Shown here: positions 44,942 through 54,026 of the stretch, in pieces | Numbering within the stretch: position 1 is the first letter of the stretch | How the letters are laid out: each line of letters starts with the position of its first letter | From: Lachnospiraceae bacterium | GTDB lineage: Bacteria; Bacillota; Clostridia; Lachnospirales; Lachnospiraceae | Direction of reading: 5' to 3' | Assembly (NCBI GenBank): GCA_030531165.1 | Contig: JAUNOI010000003.1 | Coordinates: forward strand, 21,196 to 85,195 | DNA length: 64,000 nucleotides | Position numbers and translations under genes: made by a program | Notes under the pieces: generated by a model | What the model was told of the DNA's origin: nothing | Database searches by the model: none | What the model saw: only the letters and a program-made list of their open reading frames with translations

Positions 44942-45400
44942 ATGACGAAAGATGAACAATTTATGTCAGAAGCGATTCGATTGGCAGAGTTGGCGGTGGA
45001 GCATGGAAATGAGCCATTTGGAGCAGTGCTTGTAAAAGAGGGTAGGATTGTCTGTACGAATGAGAATCAAATCCATTCTGGACAGGATCCGACCTATCAT
45101 GCGGAACTGGGCTTGATCCGAAATTTTTGTCTGGAAACAGGCATAACAAAATTACAGGATTATACTCTGTATTCCAGTTGCGAACCGTGCTTTATGTGCA
45201 GTGGAGCTATGGTCTGGACAAAATTAGGAAGGCTGGTATATGCAGCTTCCAATATCGATCTGGAAATGATTTTGCGTAAAAAGGGCAGCAATTGCAGCCG
45301 GATCACATTTGAACATTCAAATTGGAAACCGGAGATAACGGCAGGAGTTTTAAGAAAAGAAAGTATACGGGTTTTAGAACAGTATTTTGGAAATAAATAA
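44942..45400 (+). CDS. Cytidine/deoxycytidylate deaminase family zinc enzyme
   Basis: A 152-residue CDA-fold protein with the zinc motifs YHAELGLI and SSCEPCFMCSGAM. Close relatives deaminate guanine, other nucleobases or the tRNA wobble adenosine. The protein lacks features that would decide between guanine deaminase and tRNA-specific forms. It is 17 bases after the peptidase gene. Confidence 0.85.
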   Translation: MTKDEQFMSEAIRLAELAVEHGNEPFGAVLVKEGRIVCTNENQIHSGQDPTYHAELGLIRNFCLETGITKLQDYTLYSSCEPCFMCSGAMVWTKLGRLVYAASNIDLEMILRKKGSNCSRITFEHSNWKPEITAGVLRKESIRVLEQYFGNK

Positions 45401-45418
45401 AAATGGAGGATTTATAAA

Positions 45419-46057
45419 ATGAATGAAAATCGAGTAACCAGAAATGATCTTTTGGCACCGGAAATCATCAAAGGGCTGGAATCACGGAATATGTCCGGAT
45501 ATTATGCCAAGACGAAAGAGGAAGCATTGGAGATTGCGTTGAGTCTGATTCCGGAGGGAAGTACGATTGCAAGAGGTGGTTCGATGTCTGTGGATGAGAT
45601 CGGGCTTGGAGATGCATTGGAACAGGGCAATTACGATTATTGCAACCGTGACAGATGCAAGACGCGGGAAGAGAAGAGGGAAGCCGAAATCAAAGCATAT
45701 GACAGTGACATTTTCCTTGGCAGTACGAATGCAATTACGGAAGATGGTGTGCTGATCAACATAGATGGCAATGCAAACCGTGTTTCCGCAATGGCGTATG
45801 GGCCAAGAAAGGTGATTTATATTGTCGGCATGAATAAAGTGACGAGCGATGTGGATGCAGGCATGAAGCGCGCGAGAGGAGAAGCGGCAACGATCAATGC
45901 ACAGAGATTTGGCCTTTCCACACCTTGCAGTAAGACAGGAAAATGCTTTGACTGCAAATCACCGGATACGATCTGCTGTCAGTTTCTGATCACGAGATAT
46001 TCGAAGCATAAAGACCGGATTCATGTGATTTTGGTCAATGACATATTAGGATTTTAA
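45419..46057 (+). CDS. LUD-domain (LutC-like) protein
   Basis: A 212-residue LUD-domain protein (GSTIARGGSMSVDEIGLGDAL, FLGSTNAITEDGVLINIDGNANRVSAM, VYGPRKVIYIVGMNK-like block). Some members belong to the LutABC lactate oxidase complex, but this gene stands without lutA or lutB. A Cys-rich stretch, CSKTGKCFDCKSPDTICC, near the C-terminus could hold metal. The role is unknown. Confidence 0.85.
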   Translation: MNENRVTRNDLLAPEIIKGLESRNMSGYYAKTKEEALEIALSLIPEGSTIARGGSMSVDEIGLGDALEQGNYDYCNRDRCKTREEKREAEIKAYDSDIFLGSTNAITEDGVLINIDGNANRVSAMAYGPRKVIYIVGMNKVTSDVDAGMKRARGEAATINAQRFGLSTPCSKTGKCFDCKSPDTICCQFLITRYSKHKDRIHVILVNDILGF

Positions 46058-46062
46058 ACTTC

Positions 46063-46989
46063 ATGAATAAAAAAAGACGCAATTCTCTGCTTTTGATCTT
46101 GACTGCATTTATATGGGGAACTGCATTTGTAGCACAGAGCACCGGCGGCGATGCGTTGGGTCCCTATACTTTTAACTGCATCCGTTCGATCCTGGCAGGG
46201 ATCGTTTTGATTCCGGTCATACGGTTTCTGGATGGTATCGGTCTGACGAAGCAGAAGATGAAACATGAAAAGGAAAAAAGGGAACTTCTCATTGGGGGTA
46301 TTTGCTGTGGAGTGGTACTTGCGGCGGCGAGTAGTTTTCAACAAATGGGGCTTTATTTTGGAACATCTGCCGGAAAAGCAGGATTTCTTACATCATGCTA
46401 TATCCTGCTTGTTCCGATTTTCGGATTGTTTTTACGAAAAAGATGTGGAATCAATGTCTGGATCGGAATTGGGATTGCAATGATAGGATTATACCTGCTG
46501 TGTATGAATGGGACGCTTTCCATTCAGTTTTCGGATGGCCTATTGATGCTTTGCGCCTGCTTTTTTGCAATTCATATTCTTGTGATCGATCATTTTGCGG
46601 CAAGAACGGATGGGGTAAGGATGGCATGCATTCAGTTTCTCGTATGTGGTGCGGTTTCTGCGGTTTTGATGTTTTTGATCGATATGCATGCTTCGATCGG
46701 GGGATTTCTTGCGCTGAAATCATTGCTTCGGAGCCCAGATGCATGGATCTCTGTTTTGTATGCAGGCATTTTATCATCGGGAGCTGGATATACGTTACAG
46801 ATCATCGGACAGCAGGAAGTAGAGCCTGCGATTGCATCATTGTTGATGAGCCTCGAATCTGTTTTTTCTGTATTGGCGGGATGGGCTCTGCTCGGCGAGA
46901 TTTTGTCAGCGAAGGAAGTCTTTGGCTGCATGTTAATTTTTGGATCTGTAATACTGGCACAATTGCCGGTGAAAAGGGCAGAATTTTAA
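46063..46989 (+). CDS. EamA (DMT superfamily) transporter
   Basis: A 308-residue inner membrane protein with ten segments in two EamA repeats (LLILTAFIWGTAFVAQS at the start; AGYTLQIIGQQEVEPAIASLLMSLESVFSVLAG in the second repeat). Family members export or import metabolites and amino acids by proton exchange. The substrate is not predictable. Confidence 0.9.
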   Translation: MNKKRRNSLLLILTAFIWGTAFVAQSTGGDALGPYTFNCIRSILAGIVLIPVIRFLDGIGLTKQKMKHEKEKRELLIGGICCGVVLAAASSFQQMGLYFGTSAGKAGFLTSCYILLVPIFGLFLRKRCGINVWIGIGIAMIGLYLLCMNGTLSIQFSDGLLMLCACFFAIHILVIDHFAARTDGVRMACIQFLVCGAVSAVLMFLIDMHASIGGFLALKSLLRSPDAWISVLYAGILSSGAGYTLQIIGQQEVEPAIASLLMSLESVFSVLAGWALLGEILSAKEVFGCMLIFGSVILAQLPVKRAEF

Positions 46990-47019
46990 TAGAACTTTAA
47001 CAGAGGAGGAGATGCATAT

Positions 47020-47670
47020 ATGGAAAGTGTTATTATTGGGATTGCCGGGGGAACCGGATCTGGGAAGTCGACATTTACCAATCGGCTCAAACGTCAGTTT
47101 GGAGAAAGTGTAACGGTAATTTATCATGACAATTATTATCGCAGGCAGGAAAATATACCGTTTGAAGAGAGAAAGAAAGTGAATTACGATCATCCGGATT
47201 CTCTGGAAACGGAATTATTGCTGGAACATTTGAAGCAGTTAAAAGAAGGATATCCCATCGATTGTCCGATTTATGATTATACGCAGCATAACCGTTCGGA
47301 AAAGACTGTGCGTATTCATCCGAGTCCGATTATCATTGTAGAGGGAATCCTGCTTTTGGCGGATAAGAGGTTAAGAGACCTGTTTGATATTAAAGTATAT
47401 GTGGATGCGGATGCGGATGAACGTATTCTGCGAAGAATTTCCCGCGATATGGAAGAACGGGGAAGGGATTTTGACAATATTATGGAACAATATCTGACAA
47501 CAGTGAAGCCGATGCATAACCTGTTTGTCCGGCCTACTCGCGCAATGGCGGATATTGTGTTAAATAGTGGTCGAAATGATGTAGCATTTGATCTGTTTCA
47601 GGCAAAAATAAAAGCGATTTTGGAAGAAGCAGAAAAGGAAAATAAAGAAAGAGAAAGGATAAGATCATGA
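47020..47670 (+). CDS. udk: Uridine kinase
   Basis: A 216-residue P-loop kinase that phosphorylates uridine and cytidine to UMP and CMP in salvage. Walker A IAGGTGSGKSTFTNRL; VIYHDNYYRRQENIPFEERKKVNYDHPDSLE is diagnostic. The ATG at 47020 has GAGGAGGAGATGCATAT ahead of it. It overlaps the BMP lipoprotein gene by four bases and so is coupled to nucleoside import. Confidence 0.95.
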   Translation: MESVIIGIAGGTGSGKSTFTNRLKRQFGESVTVIYHDNYYRRQENIPFEERKKVNYDHPDSLETELLLEHLKQLKEGYPIDCPIYDYTQHNRSEKTVRIHPSPIIIVEGILLLADKRLRDLFDIKVYVDADADERILRRISRDMEERGRDFDNIMEQYLTTVKPMHNLFVRPTRAMADIVLNSGRNDVAFDLFQAKIKAILEEAEKENKERERIRS

Positions 47671-48857
47671 AGAGAATGAGAAAAATACTGGCTGCATTGC
47701 TCATATGCGTGATGACAGTTTCTATTACGGCATGTAGAAACGGATCAGTAGAGACGGAAAACACCGGTAGTTCGGAATACCGTGTCTGCATGATCACGGA
47801 TGCGGGAGATATTACGGACCAGTCATTCAATCAAACAACGTACGAAGCGTGCAGGGCATATTGTGAAGAACATGATATCGACTTTACTTACAAAAAACCG
47901 GATGGGGACACGGATTATGCCCGTATTGCGATGGTAGATGTAGCGGTTGCAGAAGGATATAATGTCCTTGTCATGCCGGGATATGTATTTGCGGCTACAT
48001 TGAATGAAGTTACATTTAAGTATCCGGATATCAAGTTCATTTCGCTTGATATGAGTGCCGGTGATATTATTGCTGCGGCAGTTGGAAACGACTATTATGC
48101 AAATCCGGATGCTTATAAGGTTGAAGATTATTACAATACGAAAAACACATACTGTGCGATCTATCAGGAAGCGGTTCCGGGATATCTTGCGGGATATACG
48201 GCGGTGCAGCTCGGTTATCATAAGTTAGGATTTCTCGGTGGGCAGGCAGTCCCTGCGGTTATGCGTTTTGGATATGGATATCTTCAGGGAATTAATGATG
48301 CTGCGAAGGAATTAGGAGTGACAAAGGATGTCTCCGTCCAGTATGCATATGGCGGACAGTTCTATGGTTCTACGGAAATTACCGCGGCGATGGACACCTG
48401 GTATAATAATGGTACGGAAATTGTATTTGCCTGTGGAGGAGGTATCTTTACTTCGGCTGCAGAAGCTGCTGCAAAGACAGGTGGAAAGATGATCGGTGTG
48501 GACAGTGACCAGTCGGTAACAATCGATGCTTATGGAGAAGGCATGACCGTTACCTCAGCGATGAAGAGTTTGACGGCAACGGTAAATACGATGTTAGATT
48601 CAATTATTTATGATGGAACATGGAAGGAACATGTAGGTAACATTGAGAATCTCGGACTCGTTTCTGGTACGGACATGGAGCTCAATTATGTCGGTCTGCC
48701 GGAAGAATCCACACAGTGGAATGATTCTTTTGGGGTAGAAGATTATCATGAACTGGTCAATCATATTTTCAGTGGAGAAATTAAGATCAACAGTTCGATC
48801 GATCAGATGCCGAAATTAGAAATTGAAGTCCATGAACGACAGGGTACAATTATGTAA
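47667..48857 (+). CDS. BMP-family nucleoside-binding lipoprotein
   Basis: A 396-residue substrate-binding protein with signal and lipobox (MTVSITACRNG) and a PnrA/BMP fold (VCMITDAGDITDQSFNQTTYE, GYNVLVMPGYVF, FACGGGIFTSAAEAAAKTGGK, GVDSDQS). BMP proteins bind purine and pyrimidine nucleosides. It heads the ABC transporter that follows. Overlaps udk by four bases. Confidence 0.93.
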   Translation: MKRMRKILAALLICVMTVSITACRNGSVETENTGSSEYRVCMITDAGDITDQSFNQTTYEACRAYCEEHDIDFTYKKPDGDTDYARIAMVDVAVAEGYNVLVMPGYVFAATLNEVTFKYPDIKFISLDMSAGDIIAAAVGNDYYANPDAYKVEDYYNTKNTYCAIYQEAVPGYLAGYTAVQLGYHKLGFLGGQAVPAVMRFGYGYLQGINDAAKELGVTKDVSVQYAYGGQFYGSTEITAAMDTWYNNGTEIVFACGGGIFTSAAEAAAKTGGKMIGVDSDQSVTIDAYGEGMTVTSAMKSLTATVNTMLDSIIYDGTWKEHVGNIENLGLVSGTDMELNYVGLPEESTQWNDSFGVEDYHELVNHIFSGEIKINSSIDQMPKLEIEVHERQGTIM

Positions 48858-48871
48858 GGAGGGTTGAGCAA

Positions 48872-50401
48872 ATGGGAGAATATGCCATTGAGATGCTTAA
48901 TATAACCAAACGGTTTCCGGGCATCATTGCAAATGACAATATTACATTACAGCTGAGAAAAGGCGAAATTCATGCTCTTTTAGGAGAAAACGGAGCAGGA
49001 AAATCCACATTGATGAGTGTATTATTTGGTCTTTATCAGCCGGAAGAAGGAGAAATCCATAAAGATGGCAAAAGAGTTACGATCAATGATCCAAACGATG
49101 CGAATGATCTGGGGATTGGAATGGTACACCAGCATTTCAAATTAGTAGAGTGTTTTTCCGTATTGGATAATATCATTCTTGGGGTAGAGCCGACGCAAAA
49201 CGGACTGTTGAAAAAAGATGCAGCCCGCAAAAAGGTCGTAGAATTATCTGAGAAATACCATCTTCAGGTGGATCCGGATGCGATCATTGAGGATATTACC
49301 GTCGGGATGCAGCAGAGAACGGAAATTTTAAAGATGCTCTACCGTGATAATGAAATTTTAATATTTGATGAACCGACCGCTGTGCTTACGGTGCAGGAGA
49401 TTGCGGAGTTGATGCAGATCATGAAGGGACTTGCGGCAGAAGGCAAGAGCATCCTCTTTATTTCTCATAAGTTAAACGAGATCATGGAGGTTGCTGACCG
49501 CTGTACGATACTCAGAAAAGGAAAATACGTAGGAACCGTTGACATTGCGGACACAACACCGGAAGGATTATCCGCAATGATGGTTGGAAGGGATGTCAGC
49601 TTTAATGTAGATAAGGCACCTGCAAAACCAGGCAAGACGGTATTAGAGGTAAAGGATATGTCCGTTGCTTCGGGAAGACATAAAAAAGATGCGGTTCAGA
49701 ATGTCAGCTTTCAAGTTCGAAGCGGGGAGATCGTATGTATTGCCGGCATTGACGGCAATGGACAGACGGAACTCGTCTACGGCCTATCAGGCTTAGCTCC
49801 ATTAAAAAGTGGAAGCATTCTATTAGATGGAAAGGATGTTTCGAAAGAGTCTATTCGTCAGCGTTCGATACTCGGACAAAGTCATATTCCGGAAGACCGG
49901 CATAAGCACGGACTCGTATTGGATTATTCGTTAGAAGATAATCTGGTGATCCAGAGGTATTTTGAACCGGAATTTACCGGAAAGTTTGGAATTTTAAAGA
50001 AAAATGCGATTCGCCAATATGCCAATAAACTGATTGAAAAATTTGACGTTCGTTCCGGACAGGGAGCCATTACGAGAACCCGCGATATGTCCGGCGGAAA
50101 TCAGCAAAAAGCGATCATAGCCCGTGAGATTGATAAAGATCCGCATTTTCTGATTGCTGTACAGCCTACAAGAGGGGTGGACGTTGGAGCTATTGAATTT
50201 ATCCACAAACAGATTGTTGCAGAGCGCGATAAAGGAAAAGGAGTTCTTTTGGTCAGCCTTGAATTAGATGAAGTTATGGATGTATCTGATAGAATCCTCG
50301 TTATGTATGAAGGAGAGATTGTCGGAGAATTTAAACCGGAAGAAATTACGGTAGAAGAACTTGGCCTGTATATGACAGGTGCCAAGAGACAGGAGGTTTA
50401 A
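48872..50401 (+). CDS. Nucleoside ABC transporter, dual ATP-binding protein
   Basis: A 509-residue protein with two ABC ATPase modules, as in RbsA/YufO. First half: Walker A GENGAGKST, Walker B ILIFDEPTAVLT. Second half: degenerate Walker A GIDGNGQTEL, signature MSGGNQQKAI. This form energises the two permeases encoded next. Ribosome site AGGAGGG is eight bases before ATG. Confidence 0.95.
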   Translation: MGEYAIEMLNITKRFPGIIANDNITLQLRKGEIHALLGENGAGKSTLMSVLFGLYQPEEGEIHKDGKRVTINDPNDANDLGIGMVHQHFKLVECFSVLDNIILGVEPTQNGLLKKDAARKKVVELSEKYHLQVDPDAIIEDITVGMQQRTEILKMLYRDNEILIFDEPTAVLTVQEIAELMQIMKGLAAEGKSILFISHKLNEIMEVADRCTILRKGKYVGTVDIADTTPEGLSAMMVGRDVSFNVDKAPAKPGKTVLEVKDMSVASGRHKKDAVQNVSFQVRSGEIVCIAGIDGNGQTELVYGLSGLAPLKSGSILLDGKDVSKESIRQRSILGQSHIPEDRHKHGLVLDYSLEDNLVIQRYFEPEFTGKFGILKKNAIRQYANKLIEKFDVRSGQGAITRTRDMSGGNQQKAIIAREIDKDPHFLIAVQPTRGVDVGAIEFIHKQIVAERDKGKGVLLVSLELDEVMDVSDRILVMYEGEIVGEFKPEEITVEELGLYMTGAKRQEV

Positions 50402-50404
50402 ACG

Positions 50405-51529
50405 ATGAATACTGCAAAAGAAAAGAAGAGCCTATTGACCAATGACGGTGTTCAAACTCTGCTTGCATCAATCGTATGTATCGTTTTGGGTCTTTTGGTT
50501 GGGTATATCGTGTTATTATTTATCAACCCTGCAGGTGCCGGGAAGGCTATCACTTCGATTTTGAAAAACTTTTTATACTTTCCTCGTCCGGCAATTGCAC
50601 TGGAGTATTTCGGAAGTACTTTAGCAAAATCTGCACCGCTTTTGATGTGTACGTTATCGGTATTGTTTGCATATAAAGTCGGTTTATTCAATATCGGAGC
50701 ATCCGGACAGTATGCAGTAGGAGCAGGACTCAGCTTATATCTTGCAATCGGTTATCATATGCCATGGTATGTCTGCATGATTGCGGCTATGATCGGAGGC
50801 GGAATCCTTGGAGGAATTGCAGGATTTTTAAAGGCATATTTAAATGTAAATGAAGTTATCGCATGCATCATGTTAAACTGGATCAGCTTATATGGAGTTA
50901 ATATGCTTCTTACAAATGTCAAGGAGTCGAGCACGACTTATACATTGGCATTAAGAACAAATAATCCGAAAGCGTTGATTCCAAGTCTGGGATTGAACCA
51001 TTTATTTTCCGATAACAGGTATGTGACGATTGCTATTCCATTGGCTGTTGTTTTTGCGATTCTGGTATGGGTTGTATTGGAAAAGACAAAACTCGGCTAT
51101 GAGTTAAAAGCAACGGGACTGAGTATCAATGCTGCAAAGTACGCAGGTATGAAAGAAAAGAAAAATATGATTCTTACCATGGTAATTGCAGGATGCCTGG
51201 CAGGCCTCGGAGCATCATTCTTATATTTGAGTGGAATTGAACAGTGGTCCTGTTCCCAGACGGCAGTACCTGCGATGGGATTTAATGGAATTGCTGCGGC
51301 ATTTCTTGGCGGTCTGCATCCGATCGGAAGTGTATTTGCATCATTTTTTATCCAGCACATTACAAGCGGTGGTGCTTATGTAGATAAGATGGTTTATTGT
51401 TCCCAGATTTCAGATTTGATTTCTTCAATCATTATTTACTTCTGCAGTTTTGTATTGTTCTTTAAGTACTGCATGAACCGGCATTTGAATAAAAAAGCGG
51501 AGAGACTGACAAAGAAAGGAGGAGAATAA
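50405..51529 (+). CDS. Nucleoside ABC transporter permease 1
   Basis: A 374-residue permease with about ten membrane segments. ALGSFNGIAAAFLGGLHPIGSVFASFF-like and LFNIGASGQYAVGAG blocks agree with the YufP/BmpC nucleoside permease family. It follows the ATPase gene by three bases. Confidence 0.94.
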   Translation: MNTAKEKKSLLTNDGVQTLLASIVCIVLGLLVGYIVLLFINPAGAGKAITSILKNFLYFPRPAIALEYFGSTLAKSAPLLMCTLSVLFAYKVGLFNIGASGQYAVGAGLSLYLAIGYHMPWYVCMIAAMIGGGILGGIAGFLKAYLNVNEVIACIMLNWISLYGVNMLLTNVKESSTTYTLALRTNNPKALIPSLGLNHLFSDNRYVTIAIPLAVVFAILVWVVLEKTKLGYELKATGLSINAAKYAGMKEKKNMILTMVIAGCLAGLGASFLYLSGIEQWSCSQTAVPAMGFNGIAAAFLGGLHPIGSVFASFFIQHITSGGAYVDKMVYCSQISDLISSIIIYFCSFVLFFKYCMNRHLNKKAERLTKKGGE

Positions 51530-51531
51530 TC

Positions 51532-52473
51532 ATGGCATTGTTATTACAGTATACACTTATTTATGCATCGGTATTATTCTTAGTCGCACTGGGCGGATGT
51601 TTCTCCGAACATAGCGGGGTTATCAACCTTGGTTTAGAAGGGGTCATGGTAATGGGAGCTTTAGGAGGAGCGCTTGTCATGAAATATATGGCAGCTTTAT
51701 CTGCAGCACCGATGATTATCTGTGTTATTTTGGGCAGTGTGGTATTTGGAGTGATTTATTCCCTGCTGTTAGCTGTGGCAGCAATTAATTTTAAAGCAGA
51801 CCAGACTCTGGTCGGAACTGCTATGAATCTGCTGGGGACAGCAGCGGCAACGGTATTCGTAAAAGCGATAAACATGGCAGAAGACCCAAATAATGTATCT
51901 TCTACGATCCAGTATATTAATCAGAAAAAGGCATTTTCCCTTGTAAAGATCGGCGGCTTTGAGATCAGCTGGTTTATGGTGCTGGCAGTCGTTATTTTGA
52001 TCGCATCGAATATTTTATTATATCGAACACGCTTTGGACTGCGTCTGATGGCATGTGGCGAACATCCGCAGGCGGCAGATTCTGTAGGAATTAATGTCTA
52101 TAAAATGCGTTATGCAGGCGTATTGATCTCCGGCGTATTAGGAGGACTTGGAGGTATCGTATATATTACGGCAGGCGTATCCGAATGGAAATTCGAAAAT
52201 GGTGTTGCCGGTTTTGGATTTCTTGCTTTAGCGGTTATGATTTTTGGCCAGTGGAAGCCAAATCTGATCGGACTGGCAGCATTGCTGTTCGGTTTGTTTC
52301 GCGCATTGTCAAACGTATACACCGGATTTGATGTATTGGTAGCTCTTCACCTGCCAAGCACGATTTATAATATGCTTCCATATATCATTTCGCTGATCGT
52401 ATTAGCAATTTTCTCTAAAAATTCCAGGGCGCCGAAAGCCGAAGGAATTCCATATGATAAAAGCCAGAGGTAA
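51532..52473 (+). CDS. Nucleoside ABC transporter permease 2
   Basis: A 313-residue second permease (VINLGLEGVMVMGALGGALV, GLRLMACGEHPQAADSVGIN, FGFLALAVMIFGQWKPN), like YufQ. Together with permease 1 it forms the membrane channel. Overlaps the kinase gene region by sharing TAATG. Confidence 0.94.
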   Translation: MALLLQYTLIYASVLFLVALGGCFSEHSGVINLGLEGVMVMGALGGALVMKYMAALSAAPMIICVILGSVVFGVIYSLLLAVAAINFKADQTLVGTAMNLLGTAAATVFVKAINMAEDPNNVSSTIQYINQKKAFSLVKIGGFEISWFMVLAVVILIASNILLYRTRFGLRLMACGEHPQAADSVGINVYKMRYAGVLISGVLGGLGGIVYITAGVSEWKFENGVAGFGFLALAVMIFGQWKPNLIGLAALLFGLFRALSNVYTGFDVLVALHLPSTIYNMLPYIISLIVLAIFSKNSRAPKAEGIPYDKSQR

Positions 52474-52478
52474 TGATC

Positions 52479-53399
52479 ATGGGAATGGTAGTAATTGGTG
52501 CAGTATTTGTGGATGTAAAAGGATATCCACAGACGCAGTTTATCCCGGGTGGAAGAAATGTTGGGAGCATTGAACGTGTTCATGGAGGAGTCGGACGAAA
52601 TGTAGCGGAGGATATTGCCAATATCGAGCTCAGACCGACATTTGTGAGTCTGGTCGATCGTGATGCCTCCGGAAAAGAAGTCATCGACAAATTGAAGAAC
52701 CATAAAGTGGATACGAGATATATCCGGCAAACGGAAGAAGGCATGGGAACCTGGCTGGCAGTTTTTAATAACGAGGGTGATGTCGTTGCATCCGTATCAA
52801 AGCGGCCTGATTTAAGACCAATTTTAAATATCCTGGATGAACAGGGTGATGAGATTTTTAAAGATGCAGATAGCATTATTGTTGAACTCGATATTGACAA
52901 AGAAATAATAAAAAAAGTTTTCTATTATGCGGATAAATATAACAAAGAAGTCTATGCGCTTGTATCCAATATGAGCATTGCTATCAAGCGCCGTGACTTT
53001 TTAAGAAGGACAAGTTGTTTTGTCTGCAATCAACAGGAAGCTGGCATGCTTTTTTCAGAAGATTATGGCAACTGCAATGTGGAAGAGATGAGCCGTATTT
53101 TAAAACAAAAAATACAATCGGCCAAAATCCGCCGAATGGTAGTTACAATAGGCGGCCAGGGAGCCGTATATGCGGAATTGGATGGAGAATATGGAGTTTG
53201 TTCTTCCATTCCGGTAGAAGTAGTGGATACGACAGGGGCCGGAGACTCCTTTTTTGCCGGAACTGCTATCGGTTTGACATATGGAAAAACATTGAAAGAA
53301 TCGTGTTTGATCGGAGCAAAGCTAGCAGCCTCGGTCATCTGTACATCGGAAAGCGTCTGTCCTAGATTTTTGCCGAGTGAAATCGGAATTGAATGCTAA
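52479..53399 (+). CDS. PfkB family (ribokinase-like) nucleoside or sugar kinase
   Basis: A 306-residue PfkB kinase with the N-terminal GGRNVGSIERVHGGVGRNVA motif and the C-terminal catalytic DTTGAGDSFFAG. Placed at the end of a nucleoside transporter and kinase operon it probably phosphorylates a nucleoside or pseudouridine; the substrate cannot be read. Start 52479 is chosen because AGAGG stands eight bases before it, rather than at the ATG of 52473, which is too close. Confidence 0.88.
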   Translation: MGMVVIGAVFVDVKGYPQTQFIPGGRNVGSIERVHGGVGRNVAEDIANIELRPTFVSLVDRDASGKEVIDKLKNHKVDTRYIRQTEEGMGTWLAVFNNEGDVVASVSKRPDLRPILNILDEQGDEIFKDADSIIVELDIDKEIIKKVFYYADKYNKEVYALVSNMSIAIKRRDFLRRTSCFVCNQQEAGMLFSEDYGNCNVEEMSRILKQKIQSAKIRRMVVTIGGQGAVYAELDGEYGVCSSIPVEVVDTTGAGDSFFAGTAIGLTYGKTLKESCLIGAKLAASVICTSESVCPRFLPSEIGIEC

Positions 53400-53405
53400 A
53401 CAAGG

Positions 53406-53445
53406 AAAAGCGGTAGGAGAATAGAAGTATTGTTCTACCGCTTTA
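53406..53445. terminator. Terminator between the PfkB operon and the split binding protein
   Basis: AAAGCGGTAG and CTACCGCTTT form a 10-bp stem with an 18-base loop that has further pairing. Confidence 0.6.
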
Positions 53446-53456
53446 TACGGCTATTT

Positions 53457-54026
53457 TTATTTTAATGCTTCTTTTGCATAGCTGTTGTCGACTAACGTGT
53501 CAAATGGAATCTTTTCTTTTAATTCTCCCGCTTCATTTAAAATATCCTGCAGCAGATCATAGCTGTCTTCATCAAAAACGGGAGTTTCTTTATACGTATC
53601 CTGTTCCATATAGCGTTTGAGTATTTTTATAAGATCTTTTTTTGATGTTTCTTTAAATTGCGGAGAGATAATATCTGCGATTTCCTCTGCGGTATGGCTG
53701 TTTACATATTGCTGGCCCTTGGCGATTGCTTTTGTAAAGCCTTTGACCGTATCTGCATTTTCTTTTAAATAACTCTTTTTCGCACAATAAGTGGTATAAG
53801 GGACGTAGCCGCTTTCGACACCGAGAGATGCAACAACATGACCGGCACCTTCCTTTTCAAGAGAAGTAGCGTTTGGCTCAAACTCAACGGTAAAATCGCC
53901 GGTACCTCCGGTAAACGCACCTGCTGTATTTGCAAAATCAATATTTTGGATCATATGGATATCCTTTTCCGGATCGATGCCGTTCTTTTTCAAAACATAC
54001 TCAAAGATCATCTCCGGCATACCACC
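53457..54026 (-). pseudogene. ABC-type substrate-binding protein, 3' half (interrupted)
   Basis: About 190 residues of the C-terminal lobe of an SsuA/NMT1-like binding protein (GGMPEMIFEYVLKKNGIDPE, NIDFANTAGAFTGGTGDFTVEFEPN, VPYTTYCAKKSYLKENADTV). It has no start codon or export signal of its own; the open frame before it belongs to the inserted recombinase gene. The matching 5' half is at 62888-63306 on the same strand. Joining the two at the shared core gives in-frame IGGRKGGMPEM, the expected family sequence. Such proteins bring sulfonates, pyrimidines or thiamine precursors to ABC permeases, none of which is visible here. Confidence 0.88.

Noticed and set aside
46395-47000. A 201-residue frame overlapping the EamA transporter
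   Set aside because: It lies in another frame of a well-supported membrane transporter and lacks a start site or recognisable motifs.
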